Shown piece after piece: positions 8,716 through 17,637 of a stretch of 48,232 nucleotides of DNA. Both the position numbers and the translations under genes were made by a program. The stretch comes from JAFGJQ01 sp052034525 (GTDB lineage: Bacteria > Planctomycetota > Phycisphaerae > UBA1845), in contig JBPOIK010000144.1 in assembly GCA_052034525.1 (NCBI GenBank), positions 1-48,232 of the forward strand, read 5' to 3'. Below the pieces are notes generated by a model. That model saw only the letters and a program-made list of their open reading frames with translations. It made no database searches and was not told where the DNA came from. The first letter of the stretch is position 1, and every line of letters begins with the position of its first letter.

Positions 8716-10403
8716 CCCGGCCCTCCCGCCGCGTCCGATCCGGCGCCGCCCGTCGCCGCTCGATAGCGGGCGGGCCCATGCTCTCTCCAGCCGCGCAACG
8801 GGCGCGACAGGTCCGCCTCCAGTACGAAATCCGGCCCCAGCGCGGTCAGCGGTAACGCCACGTGGTCCGACACAGGCCGATGACGTCGAAAGCGATAGAT
8901 CGTCAGCGTCCGGGCCGCGATGCGGCCATCGGCATTCTCCAGATCCACGCGGCCTATCGGCTCGAACCGATCCGAAGACAGCAACCGCAGGAACGTGTGA
9001 TAGGCCGGATGGTTGATCTCCGGCCGGTCTTCCGACACGACCACGTCGACGCCCAGCGCCTCGAGCTGATCCAGCATCGCCTCCGGGCTTTCGAGCAAGG
9101 GGCGGTAGTCCTTATTGGCGTCCGGCTCGCCTGAGGAGAGAGTCTTGCTGGCGCGGAACACCGCGTGGCGCAAGTCCGGATCATGCCGGCGCACTTGCCA
9201 GATGAACACCCCATCCTGCCGACCGTGGATGAACAGCCGGCCGGTCTGCGAGGCGGCCATCGCCTGTTCCGCCGCCCGGGCGTACCCATGCAGGCCCGGT
9301 CGGAAGTTGGCGTATGTCTCCCACGCCGTCGCGACCAGTGCCACCGCCGCCAGCATGTGAGCCGTCCGGCGCCGGCCGAACTGGTCGGCGTAGAGAAACA
9401 CGACGCCCAGGCCCAGAGCCACACCTGCCGGCCAGGCGTACGCCAGGTACCGGACCGGCTGGTACGATATGCACAGCCACATCACGACGGTGGCGAGGAA
9501 CCAGGCAACCACGGGCCAGGCCGCGCCGCGCCGCGCCCGGGGGACCGCCAGCACCGCCCCCAACCCGCCGACCGTCAGAATCATCGGCGCCACGCCGAGC
9601 GATCGCAGGATTTTCCCGGACAACAGGGCGGGCGAGCCGAACCCATTACTGGCCAGCAAGGTATGCCACGTCTGATAGTACGAGAGGTTCAGGAAGCCAT
9701 ACGTGCCGCAAACCGCGGCCGCCAGGAACACCGGCAGCCAGAATCGCGGTTGAAGTAGCAGTCTCCAGCGCCGCGCCGCCACAAACTCCGCCGCCAGGGG
9801 GCCCAGCACGATCGGCGCATGAAAGCGCGTCAGGCCGACCGCCGCCGCCGCCGCACACGCCGCCCATAGCCAGAGCCCGCGCTGCGTCCGCAGATAGCGG
9901 CGAAACGCCAGCACGGATGCCACCATCCAGGCCAGAAAGGGAACCTCCAGCATCACGTGGCCGGACAATTCGAACAGGTCGGGGATCAGCCCGACAATGA
10001 GCGTCGTCCAGGTGGCGGCCGCCGTGCCGATGTACGCCCGAACCCAATGCCACCAGCCGATCAGGAAACCCGCCGTGAACAGTCCCAGCAGCACCCGGGC
10101 CGGCGTCGGGCCCACGCCGAACACGCGGAACGCCGCGCCTTCCATGCAGTAGAACAACGGCGGACTGACCAGCAGCCCCAGGTTCGGATACTGGGCGAAG
10201 TATCGCTTCGCAAAACCGGCCGGATCGTCGATCGGCCACTCGGTGAAGACGTCACACCAGAATGCGCCCGTCATTAGCTGCCGTGATTCGTCGTTGTTGT
10301 AGAACGGATCGCCACCGACCCAGGCAATGCCGCCGATCAGAATCGCATACGCCGCGATCCCCAAGGCCGCGATCCGCGAGCCGGTTCGTGTTACGATGCG
10401 CAT
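8712..10403 (-). CDS. GT-C type membrane glycosyltransferase (GT39/ArnT-like)
   Basis: A 563-residue polytopic protein with about ten transmembrane helices in its first 370 residues and a soluble C-terminal part. After helix 1 comes an acidic loop (GGDPFYNNDESRQL), the usual site of the catalytic carboxylate in GT-C enzymes that use polyprenyl-phosphate sugars. The family transfers sugars to lipids or proteins on the outer face of the membrane. The ATG at 10403 was chosen over a GTG at 10418. Either way the start overlaps the end of the upstream GT4 gene by 13 or 28 bases, and the stop overlaps the next start by 4. Confidence 0.8.
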   Translation of the reverse strand: MRIVTRTGSRIAALGIAAYAILIGGIAWVGGDPFYNNDESRQLMTGAFWCDVFTEWPIDDPAGFAKRYFAQYPNLGLLVSPPLFYCMEGAAFRVFGVGPTPARVLLGLFTAGFLIGWWHWVRAYIGTAAATWTTLIVGLIPDLFELSGHVMLEVPFLAWMVASVLAFRRYLRTQRGLWLWAACAAAAAVGLTRFHAPIVLGPLAAEFVAARRWRLLLQPRFWLPVFLAAAVCGTYGFLNLSYYQTWHTLLASNGFGSPALLSGKILRSLGVAPMILTVGGLGAVLAVPRARRGAAWPVVAWFLATVVMWLCISYQPVRYLAYAWPAGVALGLGVVFLYADQFGRRRTAHMLAAVALVATAWETYANFRPGLHGYARAAEQAMAASQTGRLFIHGRQDGVFIWQVRRHDPDLRHAVFRASKTLSSGEPDANKDYRPLLESPEAMLDQLEALGVDVVVSEDRPEINHPAYHTFLRLLSSDRFEPIGRVDLENADGRIAARTLTIYRFRRHRPVSDHVALPLTALGPDFVLEADLSRPLRGWREHGPARYRAATGGAGSDAAGGPG

Positions 10404-11806
10404 GCCACGCCCTTCCACGACGCTGTGACGCGCTCATGCGTCCGCTGCGCGGGCGAGCGAGCGCCGGTCAGTTCGTCCAGAATCCTTGCCAGGATCTCCG
10501 CCGCGTGGCGGCGGTCATACCGATCCACCCTCGCCCAGGCCCTCTCGACGAATCCGCCGCCACGCCGCACCATTCGCTCGATCCCCAGGGCGATTTCCCC
10601 TTCGTCGCGCACGGAGCACACCAGGTGGTCGGCGACGGCGTCGGACAGCACATCCGCAATCGCGCCCTCGCGCGGGGCCAGGGCCAGAATGGGACGGCGG
10701 ACCGCCAGATACTCGTAGAGCTTGTTGGGAACCTGCAACGCGCTGCCGGGGCCGTCGAGCCCGACGACCACGCACGCGTCCGCTCCGCGCAGCCGGCCCA
10801 TGACCTCCGCGTGAGGCCGGACGCCCAGAATCCGCACGTGGTCGGCCACGCCCGCGATTTCCGCCAGCCGCGCGATCGGCCGCCCGTCGTAGGTCGGATC
10901 CCCCACGAAGTCGATCCGTGCCCGCCGGGCAATCTCCGCATCCTGCTCAACGACTCGTCTCAGACCCCGCAGAAGCGGAATCGGGCTGCGCTTGCCGTAA
11001 AAGTTTCCCGTGTGGATCAGCACGAAAGCGCCTTCGCCGAAGTCGCGGATCGGATCGGTCGCTTCGATCGTGTCGCGGTCATACCCGTTGGGCAGCGTCA
11101 CCGATTTCGCCGCCGTCCAGGGCAGCCGGCGGACCAGCTCACGATGCAGGGTCGGCGTGTTGCAGACGATGCGGCTCGCGCCACGCAGCACCCGACGCTC
11201 CAGAAAACCATCCCACGCGGCCAGCGACGCATACCCCAGATCGCGGAACGGATTGCCGCCCCACGGATCCCGAAAGTCCGCCACCCACGGCCGACGCATC
11301 CGGGCCGCGGCCAGCAGGGCAATCAAATGTGCGCTGGCGAACGGCGACGTGGAGTACACCGCGTCCACCTTCCGGCCACCCGCCGCCGCCAGGCCGGGAA
11401 CCACCCAGCCCAGCCGCGAATCCGGCGTCAGCAACAGGCGTGAGAACCAGTCCCGCAGACCGCGGCGAACGCCGGTGGCCTGCCCGGACGCGGCTCGTGC
11501 CGGATCTTTGTCGCGCGCGGATGATCGCCGCGCATTGCGACCACACAGACGCTTCAGATGCTCCGTCAGTGGCGCCCAGGACGTGCGGACGATGCGAGTG
11601 CCGGCCGGAACGCGGGCCAGCAAAGCCGGATCCACCGGCTCGCCGTCCGGCTCGACCGTAATGACCGTGCAGTCCCATCCACGGCCATCGAGGTGTCGGA
11701 CAAACGCCAGCGTCCGATGCGTTCCGCTGCGCAGCATGGGGGGGAATGCGTAGGCGACGCACAGCAGCGAGCGACGGCGCCGGATTGGGGCCGCGGGGTG
11801 CGTCAC
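10391..11806 (-). CDS. Glycosyltransferase family 4 (WbuB-like)
   Basis: A 471-residue GT-B enzyme. The start has the FPPMLRSGTHRTLAFVRHL signature typical of WbuB-like GT4 proteins; DAVYSTSPFASAHLIALL, WVADFRDPW, LPNGYD and the C-terminal donor-site segment VPNKLYEYLAVRRPILAL follow. I place the start at a GTG (11806): its first bases overlap the upstream stop (GTGA), GGAGGA lies just ahead, and the long frame upstream reads as noise. It belongs to a four-gene overlapping run, with the GT2 gene before and the GT-C gene after, presumably assembling one repeat unit. Confidence 0.85.
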   Translation of the reverse strand: MTHPAAPIRRRRSLLCVAYAFPPMLRSGTHRTLAFVRHLDGRGWDCTVITVEPDGEPVDPALLARVPAGTRIVRTSWAPLTEHLKRLCGRNARRSSARDKDPARAASGQATGVRRGLRDWFSRLLLTPDSRLGWVVPGLAAAGGRKVDAVYSTSPFASAHLIALLAAARMRRPWVADFRDPWGGNPFRDLGYASLAAWDGFLERRVLRGASRIVCNTPTLHRELVRRLPWTAAKSVTLPNGYDRDTIEATDPIRDFGEGAFVLIHTGNFYGKRSPIPLLRGLRRVVEQDAEIARRARIDFVGDPTYDGRPIARLAEIAGVADHVRILGVRPHAEVMGRLRGADACVVVGLDGPGSALQVPNKLYEYLAVRRPILALAPREGAIADVLSDAVADHLVCSVRDEGEIALGIERMVRRGGGFVERAWARVDRYDRRHAAEILARILDELTGARSPAQRTHERVTASWKGVACAS

Positions 11807-12801
11807 CCGGCGTCCTCCCCGGCCATGTACGCCGCCATACGACCGCGGAAGACGGCCGGTCGCCGCCATCGCTGGAAAGTGCCGGTGACGTACCCCGCCG
11901 CCCCCCCGAGCATCACAGTCCAGAGAACCAGCATCCCCAAGGCGTACGCCCGCCGGCTCCCGAGATGTCGCGATATCGTCCAGCACCGTCGATGGAAACC
12001 CCACACGCAGAAGTAGCTCCACGCGACCGCCGCCAGCGCCCAGGCCCAAGGCTGCCAGAAACCGACCGCCACCAGACCCGCCAGCAGGCCCAGGTTGCGC
12101 AGGTGATAGACGTAATCGCCCGATTCGATCTGCGTGTGTCCCCGGCCCCGGCCATACAGATAGAACTGCCGGCCGATCGATCGCAGTGATGACCGCGGCC
12201 GCCAGCGAACCACGGCGCCGTCCCCCAGTGCCCACCGCACCCCCATCTTTCGCAATCGCAGGTCAAACAGCGTGTCTTCCGAGGTGTACAGCCAGTCCGG
12301 AAAGCCGCCGGCCCGCGCCCACACGTCCTTGCGAAACGCCATGGACCGCGCGGACGGGTTGAAGGTGGCCGGGTTCACAGGCTCCATCTGCCCGCGCATG
12401 GTGGCCAGTCCGACCACGCGCTCCAGCACCGAATGGGCTTCTATCGCATACAGGCCCGCCACCACGTCCACCGGCGAGTCGCTTTCGAACGGCCGAACCA
12501 GTTTCTCCAGCCAGTGCGCATCGAGCCGGCAGCCGGCGTCCGTGGTGGCAATGATCGGCCCGGCGGCCTCCGCGATGCCCAGGTTACGACCGGCGGCGAT
12601 GTTGCAGTCCGGCGCCACCATCAGCCGAAGGTGCGGATGGACGCCGGCCAGCGACGCGACATACTCCCGCGTGCCGTCCGTCGACCCGCCGTCCACCACG
12701 ACGACCTCGTCGGGAGCACGGCTTTGGCGCAACAGGGTCTCCAGCGCCGCCGCGCAGCCGGCCCGGTCGTTCAGCACCGTCATGACCACGGAGACCTTCA
12801 T
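11803..12801 (-). CDS. Glycosyltransferase family 2 (GT-A fold)
   Basis: A 332-residue GT2 enzyme. The nucleotide-binding start (VSVVMTVLNDRAGCAAAL), the VVVVDGGSTDGT strand, and ATTDAGCRLDAHWLEKL with the metal-site aspartate are clear, as is the acceptor region SEDTLFDLRLRKMG. The last third carries about two transmembrane helices (LGLLAGLVAVGFWQPWAWAL and LGMLVLWTVMLGGAAGYV), so the enzyme is membrane-attached. It is the first gene of the overlapping glycosyltransferase run; three CCGATAA motifs lie in the gap before it. The ATG at 12801 has only a weak ribosome site. Confidence 0.88.
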   Translation of the reverse strand: MKVSVVMTVLNDRAGCAAALETLLRQSRAPDEVVVVDGGSTDGTREYVASLAGVHPHLRLMVAPDCNIAAGRNLGIAEAAGPIIATTDAGCRLDAHWLEKLVRPFESDSPVDVVAGLYAIEAHSVLERVVGLATMRGQMEPVNPATFNPSARSMAFRKDVWARAGGFPDWLYTSEDTLFDLRLRKMGVRWALGDGAVVRWRPRSSLRSIGRQFYLYGRGRGHTQIESGDYVYHLRNLGLLAGLVAVGFWQPWAWALAAVAWSYFCVWGFHRRCWTISRHLGSRRAYALGMLVLWTVMLGGAAGYVTGTFQRWRRPAVFRGRMAAYMAGEDAG

Positions 12802-12864
12802 TTTGGCTCAGGACCCTTCACAAGACTGCGCAAGCGCGGAGCGATTTCCGCACAAACCAATGGT

Positions 12865-12941
12865 TTATCGGCGGTTCGGAAAGCGAGATTCACTTGCTTA
12901 TCGGGCCGGCGGGTTACGGCTCCGTCGTCCGTGCTTATCGG
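12865..12941 (-). promoter_or_regulatory. Three tandem CCGATAA motifs
   Basis: Minus-strand CCGATAA occurs at 12865-12871, 12898-12904 and 12935-12941, with steps of 33 and 37 bases, filling the gap upstream of the GT2 gene. The outermost copy overlaps the stop codon of the upstream methyltransferase gene and sits in an inverted repeat (CGTCC...GGACG). Confidence 0.45.
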
Positions 12942-13759
12942 ACGCAGGGCGCCGCGGATGCACACGCGGGTCGAGATGACGCTCGTGGAGCGGGAGCTGG
13001 TTCGCCGTCCTTCGTGATCGCGAAGACATTGGCGTCGACCTGCCCCGGGCGCGGCGTCACCCACGACTGCCGACTCGCCTGCCCGTCCACGAATCGCTGG
13101 ACATCCGGAATCGCATAATCGTGAAAGACGATGAAACCGCCGGGCGCAACGTATGGTGACCAGGCTTCAAAATCGGCCTTCACGCCGTCGTAGGAATGGT
13201 CCGCATCGATGAACAGAAACCGGATCGGCCGGCCGCAATGGCGATCTGCCATCTCGGTGGTGAGCCCGACATGCGTGTGGACACGGGCCTCCATTCCGGA
13301 CGCACGAACGGTCTCATGGAACTTCGCCAGGGTACCGCCGCCATACTTGGCGGCGCTGGCGTATGTGGCGCCGCCTTCCTTGGTTGCCGCGAATGTGTCC
13401 ACCGCGAACACGTCGCCCCGACCGCGGGCCTGGCAGGCGGCCGCCAGATGCACGGTGGTCAGGCCCACCCAGGCGCCGAGCTCGACCGTATCGCCTTCCG
13501 CGGGGCATTCGTAAGCCAATCGCACGACCGCCAGCAGTTGCTCCGGCGGCATCATCCCGTCCGTGCCGGCCCAGTGAATGCGCGACCAGAGGCGCAGAAG
13601 CTCCGCGGCCAGCGGGTGGTCCAGCGCCAGAACCTCCAGCGGCAGCCGAAACGGACGAAGCACTCCGCACGCCCGCAGGCCGGCCAGCCCCGTCCGCAGA
13701 ACAGTCTGCCCCGCACGGGTGGCGGCAATCCTGTAGTAACTCTGTCCGATCCAGGACAT
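12935..13759 (-). CDS. SAM-dependent methyltransferase, Methyltransf_24 type
   Basis: A 274-residue class I methyltransferase. The SAM loop is VELGAWVGLTTVHLA (about residues 92-106); further on are FAVDTFAAT and the family hallmark RFLFIDADHSYDGVKADFEAW, then GGFIVFHDYA. This pattern is typical of Methyltransf_24 and macrocin-O-methyltransferase-like enzymes that modify sugars or lipids. The ATG at 13759 follows GAGGAG with a ten-base spacer; the frame beyond it looks non-coding. It is the first gene of the minus-strand polysaccharide run. A CCGATAG motif lies about 50 bases upstream. Confidence 0.82.
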   Translation of the reverse strand: MSWIGQSYYRIAATRAGQTVLRTGLAGLRACGVLRPFRLPLEVLALDHPLAAELLRLWSRIHWAGTDGMMPPEQLLAVVRLAYECPAEGDTVELGAWVGLTTVHLAAACQARGRGDVFAVDTFAATKEGGATYASAAKYGGGTLAKFHETVRASGMEARVHTHVGLTTEMADRHCGRPIRFLFIDADHSYDGVKADFEAWSPYVAPGGFIVFHDYAIPDVQRFVDGQASRQSWVTPRPGQVDANVFAITKDGEPAPAPRASSRPACASAAPCVR

Positions 13760-14152
13760 TCCGCAGGCACTCCTCACGCCGTTTGTAGTTCGCACGGCCG
13801 CCGGTACTATCGGACGTTCGCGAGGGTCAGTTCGCCGAATTCCCGGATCGGGCAGGTATCGCTGCAACCTTTTTTCTGGCAGTGCGTTGCAGATCGCTTC
13901 GAGCTTCCCCAAGTGGGAGGAGTTGGACGCCGCGCGGCAACGTGACCGGCCGCCATGTTGAATGCCGATTCCGTGATCAGCGCATCCAGTTAAGTACGTG
14001 TGGCTGCGTAGATTACGTGCTTCTTTGGCTCCTATGGCACAAAGATGTTTTCTTCTTTTGCGCCATTTTCCCAGTCGAGAAATGTTGCTATTTTGAGAAA
14101 TGCCGTATATGGTTTCTCATCATTTGGCGTTTTCCCGGACGAGATAGGCCGC
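13760..14152. other. AT-richer intergenic gap before the toxin-antitoxin pair
   Basis: A minus-strand CCGATAG lies at 13807-13813, aimed at the methyltransferase gene. From about 13960 the base composition shifts to clearly more A+T than the flanks, which fits a horizontally acquired module. Direct and inverted repeats around 14077-14118 are listed separately. No tRNA or integrase was seen. Confidence 0.5.
14077..14118 (+). promoter_or_regulatory. Candidate promoter-operator of the AbiE-type module
   Basis: GAGAAATG occurs twice at 14077-14084 and 14095-14102 (18-base period), and GAGAAA at 14095-14100 is answered by TTTCTC at 14113-14118. A -10-like TATATG (14106-14111) lies between the inverted arms. 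AbiEi antitoxins are known to repress their own promoter through inverted repeats, so this is a plausible operator. Transcription from here would give a leader of about 35 bases to the ATG at 14153. Confidence 0.45.
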
Positions 14153-15211
14153 ATGGGCAAGGAAATCACTGAATCACAGATGCTGTCCCGCCTTGAGGTG
14201 GGTTCCATCCTGCTACCGCCGCTGGTGGTGCGCAAGTTTGCCGCAGAGAGTCCATCCGGCGGGGTGGACGCCCGCATTGAGGTGGGCGTGCCGGGCGAAG
14301 ACACAGCATTCCGCTTTGCAGTGGAAAGCAAGGCGAACTCGACGCCGCGATCAGTGCAGTTGGCGGTGGCACAGGCAAAGGCGGCGGTCCGGGACAACGA
14401 GCACCCGATGATCCAGATCCCGTATCTCTCAGCAGAGCGGGTAGCCGAGCTGGAACAGCAGTTGGTCAGCGGAGTGGACCTGTGTGGAAACGGCGTGGTG
14501 ATCGTGCCGGGAAGGCTCTGGCTGGTTCGAACGGGACAGCCGAACCAGTATCGGGATTCACGCCCGCTGATGAACCCGTATGCGGGCCGCTCCGCCCTTG
14601 TCGCTCGGATGCTGTTAACCCAGCGACGCTGGGAGTCGTTGAGCAGTCTGACGACGGCGATTCAGGAGCGGGGGGCGGCGATTTCACTGTCCCAGGCCTC
14701 CAAGGCCGTACGAGCCCTGGAGGAAGATCTGATCGTCACGAAGGATGGGGGGAGCATTACATTGCGGGAGCCGCTGCGGCTGCTGGACAAGCTGGGTGAA
14801 GGATGGAGCAGAGCGGGAGTGAAATCCCGCGAAGCGTTCCGCGTGGCAAAGGCGAACTGGGCGACGGCACTGTCTTTCGACAACCGGCTGCGCTGGGTGG
14901 TCACCGGTGAATCGTCCGCTGCTCGGTACGTCACGTTCTGGCAGAGCGGTCCTCTCATAATCGCGGTGTCGGACCTGTCGCTGGCGAAAGATCATCTGGA
15001 AGGAGAGCCGGAGCCCGTACGGAGCTTCGCGGATATCGAACTCGTGGAAACGAGCGAGTCGGGAGTGTTCTTCGCGTTTGAGACGGACGAGAAGGGAATC
15101 CGGTGGGCCAGTCGGCTGCAGACGTGGCTGGAGCTTCAGGCCGGTGACGCAAGGCAACGGGAAGCCGCTCATGACCTGCGAGCGCGGTTGCTCCAGGAGC
15201 TGACGCCGTGA
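14153..15211 (+). CDS. AbiEi-family antitoxin of a type IV toxin-antitoxin pair
   Basis: A 352-residue protein in the AbiEi-like family that pairs a restriction-endonuclease-like N-terminal domain with a winged helix. Residues 30-130 show a PD-(D/E)xK-like pattern: Asp39 in GGVDARIEV, then E58-S-K60 in FAVESKA, followed by the typical PMIQIPYLSAERVAEL and GNGVVIVPGRLWLVRTG segments. Residues about 145-210 form the winged helix (ISLSQASKAVRALEEDLIVT). The C-terminal region carries WVVTGESSAARY. It probably represses its own operon and neutralises the toxin. The frame opens at 14045, but the ATG at 14153 fits the promoter better. The stop overlaps the GTG of the toxin gene by four bases. Confidence 0.7.
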   Translation: MGKEITESQMLSRLEVGSILLPPLVVRKFAAESPSGGVDARIEVGVPGEDTAFRFAVESKANSTPRSVQLAVAQAKAAVRDNEHPMIQIPYLSAERVAELEQQLVSGVDLCGNGVVIVPGRLWLVRTGQPNQYRDSRPLMNPYAGRSALVARMLLTQRRWESLSSLTTAIQERGAAISLSQASKAVRALEEDLIVTKDGGSITLREPLRLLDKLGEGWSRAGVKSREAFRVAKANWATALSFDNRLRWVVTGESSAARYVTFWQSGPLIIAVSDLSLAKDHLEGEPEPVRSFADIELVETSESGVFFAFETDEKGIRWASRLQTWLELQAGDARQREAAHDLRARLLQELTP

Positions 15212-16089
15212 ATCAGAACCCGGTCGATCCCATCTGGTCCGAATTCGAGCCGCTCTGGCGCGGACTGCAGAAAGCAGGCAGCCCCTTGGTGCTCGTAGGA
15301 GGGTATGGTCTTATACTCAAGCAGCGATGGCTCACACGGAACGCCACCGTCTCGATCGCCGTTCCGATGGAACGGTGGCTTAACGCAACGCTTCGCGTCA
15401 CGAAAGACGTGGACATCGTTGTAGGGCTGGACCTCATGAGATCGCGAGAGGCGCAAAGGGGGATGGCGGAGGCGATGAGGGACTGTGGTTTTGAGGAGTC
15501 TCCAGAAAACGCGCGATGGCAGTTCCAGAAGAAGCTGACCGAGGGCCGCGAACTGCGCGTGGAGTTCCATTCAGACAAACCCGAACCCGGCGAGAAACAC
15601 CTGCGAACCGATGGAAAACGCGTCAAACACAGCCCCTCCCTGGGCAACAGCGGCATTCACGGGCGGGAGAACCCGGAGGCGGCCGGGGCTGATCTTCATG
15701 CATTCTCGTTTGAACTGGATGGTGTCGCGATCCAGGTGCCCAATCCTGTCACCTGGTGCAACATGAAGCTCACGGCGATGCGCGATCGCCGGCAGCGAGC
15801 AGAGAACCCGGATCGCGACGAGGACTATCGGGAAGTCCAGCGGAACGCGGCCAGCAAGCATGCGCAGGACGTCTGCCGGGCAGTGGCCATGACAACTCGG
15901 AATGAGAGTGATCAAGCACCAGCCATAATCGGGAGAATTCGGGACACGCGCGCATACATGGAAGCTGCCGCCATCTGCCGTGAGTCTTTCGGCAACCTCG
16001 ACTCCTGGGGAGCACGGATGTTCGGGAGCATGTGGCAGGATGATGACGCCCGCCTGATCCTGGATATCCTGCATAGGTGGTACGACTGA
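15208..16089 (+). CDS. AbiEii-like nucleotidyltransferase toxin
   Basis: A 293-residue nucleotidyltransferase-like protein. The fold's first signature is VLVGGYGLILKQRW (Gly31-Gly32), followed by TKDVDIVVGLD with the metal-binding pair Asp67 and Asp69; LRVEFHSD is the likely third acidic strand. AbiEii-type toxins of type IV modules use such a domain, and characterised relatives modify tRNA. It begins at a GTG that overlaps the antitoxin stop (GTGA), so translation is coupled. The sequence about 130-170 is rich in charged residues and glycine and less family-like. The pair is inserted between polysaccharide genes, as expected for a mobile defence or stability module. Confidence 0.68.
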   Translation: MNQNPVDPIWSEFEPLWRGLQKAGSPLVLVGGYGLILKQRWLTRNATVSIAVPMERWLNATLRVTKDVDIVVGLDLMRSREAQRGMAEAMRDCGFEESPENARWQFQKKLTEGRELRVEFHSDKPEPGEKHLRTDGKRVKHSPSLGNSGIHGRENPEAAGADLHAFSFELDGVAIQVPNPVTWCNMKLTAMRDRRQRAENPDRDEDYREVQRNAASKHAQDVCRAVAMTTRNESDQAPAIIGRIRDTRAYMEAAAICRESFGNLDSWGARMFGSMWQDDDARLILDILHRWYD

Positions 16090-16234
16090 AGCACTCCAAG
16101 CGGCAGGCCTCGGAAGCGGCGGCGCCAGAGAAAGCGGCCACTCGTCTGTCCGGCGGTGCGCCTGTCGTGGCCAGGCCCCCCCGGGAGCCGCCGTTGGAGA
16201 AGGTGCGTCACCGCGCGCCAGGCCCATTGGTACG

Positions 16235-16993
16235 TCAGGACCAGAACACCCAATCCTTGGCGATCACCACGTAGGTATACAGAACGAGATTTGTGATTCC
16301 GTGGGTGACGATGAGAAACAGCAGGCTCTTCTTCCAGTAGAACAGCAGGTTGTAGACCACCCAGCAGAGAATGCCCACCTCCCACATGGGGTGCTCCGCC
16401 GCGGACAGCAGGGAACAGAGGATGAACGACCGCCACGTGAAGGCGCCCAGCGGCACGCTTGCAAAGGCATGCCAGCGGATGAAAATGCGCAGCACGAACC
16501 CGCGCCAGAAAAGCTCCTCGACAATCGGCACCACCACCGAGGCGCCGCCGATGCGTACGATCAGAAAGAGCCAGAAGGCCAACCCCGTCCCCAACCGTGC
16601 ATACGGATCGTAGAAATCGCTGCTCCTGGCGTCTTTGGCCATCAACTGCGTGGACTCGTACCAGGGCTGCGCCGCGAACCACTTGTGCACGTACACCCAC
16701 ATCGCAGCTACCAGCACCCCGAACACCAGCGCCCAGCTCAGGTGCGGCCGGCCCAGTGGAGGGAAATGACGCCAGAACAGCAGCGCCACCGCCAGCGCCC
16801 CGAACGTCCGCAAGGCGTACGTCCAGGGCAGCCACTGCGGCCCGAACAGCCCCCCGACGAACATGAGAATCAAAAACGCAAAAAAGGGCGCCACATACGG
16901 CAACTCCGGCGCCCGGGCGACGGCACGGTCTACCCAGTTTCCGGCCGGCGCCGGCGGCGGATGGAAATGGCCGGTCGGGGCTGTCTTGCTCAT
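16235..16993 (-). CDS. CAAX-protease-related membrane protein (exosortase-associated type)
   Basis: A 252-residue polytopic protein of the CPBP/CAAX-protease superfamily. About seven hydrophobic helices are visible. The first catalytic motif is VVPIVEELFWRGFVLRIFI (Glu-Glu then Arg), with AFTWRSFILCSLLSAAEHPMW as the second, histidine-bearing motif and the late VTHGITNLVLY helix. The layout best fits the CAAX prenyl protease-related family found beside exosortases in PEP-CTERM and polysaccharide loci. The ATG at 16993 was chosen because the frame upstream is compositionally poor. No exosortase is visible in this window, so the association is inferred. Confidence 0.75.
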   Translation of the reverse strand: MSKTAPTGHFHPPPAPAGNWVDRAVARAPELPYVAPFFAFLILMFVGGLFGPQWLPWTYALRTFGALAVALLFWRHFPPLGRPHLSWALVFGVLVAAMWVYVHKWFAAQPWYESTQLMAKDARSSDFYDPYARLGTGLAFWLFLIVRIGGASVVVPIVEELFWRGFVLRIFIRWHAFASVPLGAFTWRSFILCSLLSAAEHPMWEVGILCWVVYNLLFYWKKSLLFLIVTHGITNLVLYTYVVIAKDWVFWS

Positions 16994-17154
16994 GATCGCG
17001 GATGCACCCTCCGCCCGGTCTGTGGCGCGGCAACCGGGTCGAGGGGTATCGTGTCCGATTCGTCCGCCCATCGTCAAGCCGCCCGGAGTTGCCCAAAGCG
17101 GTCTTCCGTGGCACAGTAAGACCCCCGCGGAACCCCGCGAGCAGGAGACGGAAA

Positions 17155-17637
17155 ATGTCCGAGTCGATCCGAATGACCTGTCCCGGATGCGGCGAGGTAC
17201 AGGCGTTCGAGGCCGAACAGGCCCGACGCCCCCAGTCATGTCCGCGCTGCGAGGCCTTCCTTGGCATCCCGGCGGAGGAGGCCGAGGCCGCCCCGGAATC
17301 CGCCAACAGCACCATCGTGCTCATCTGCCCGTTCTGCGACGAGCGGGCCGCCTTCCACACGTCCGTCGCGGGCACTTCGCAACCCTGTCCGCACTGCGGG
17401 GAGGAGATCGACGTGCTGGGGTCCATGGTGGAGCCGGAGCACGTTGCGCACGCACTGTTCTTCCGCTGCGACTGGTGCCACCAGATCGTGCGGGCCGACG
17501 AAGCCGCACTCGAATCCGGCTGCCAGTGTCCGCTCTGTCACGAAACCAACGAAGCGAATGAGGTGATTTCCAACCGCATCACCACCGGCCAGGCGGAACG
17601 TCTGGGACTCATCGCTCCACCCGATTCGGAGGGGTGA
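17155..17637 (+). CDS. Multi-zinc-ribbon protein
   Basis: A 160-residue acidic protein with three zinc-ribbon units of the form CxxC-x(17-20)-CxxC: TCPGC...SCPRC, ICPFC...PCPHC and CDWC...CQCPLC. No other domain is present. AGGAG lies seven bases before the ATG at 17155. It converges on the SPFH/propeller gene with no space at all: its TGA (17635-17637) touches the TAA of the opposing gene (17638-17640). Zinc ribbons recur in the kinase and the small membrane protein of the neighbouring cluster, so a role as an adaptor there is possible but unproven. Confidence 0.8.
   Translation: MSESIRMTCPGCGEVQAFEAEQARRPQSCPRCEAFLGIPAEEAEAAPESANSTIVLICPFCDERAAFHTSVAGTSQPCPHCGEEIDVLGSMVEPEHVAHALFFRCDWCHQIVRADEAALESGCQCPLCHETNEANEVISNRITTGQAERLGLIAPPDSEG

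Noticed and set aside
10407..12235. Extending the WbuB-like GT4 to the upstream end of its frame
   Set aside because: The added 143 residues overlap the GT2 gene in another frame and look non-coding; a GTG with GGAGGA overlapping the GT2 stop is a better start.
14045..14152. Upstream start for the AbiEi-like antitoxin
   Set aside because: These codons would overlap the promoter-operator repeats, lack a ribosome site and have AT-rich composition unlike the protein; the ATG at 14153 fits better.
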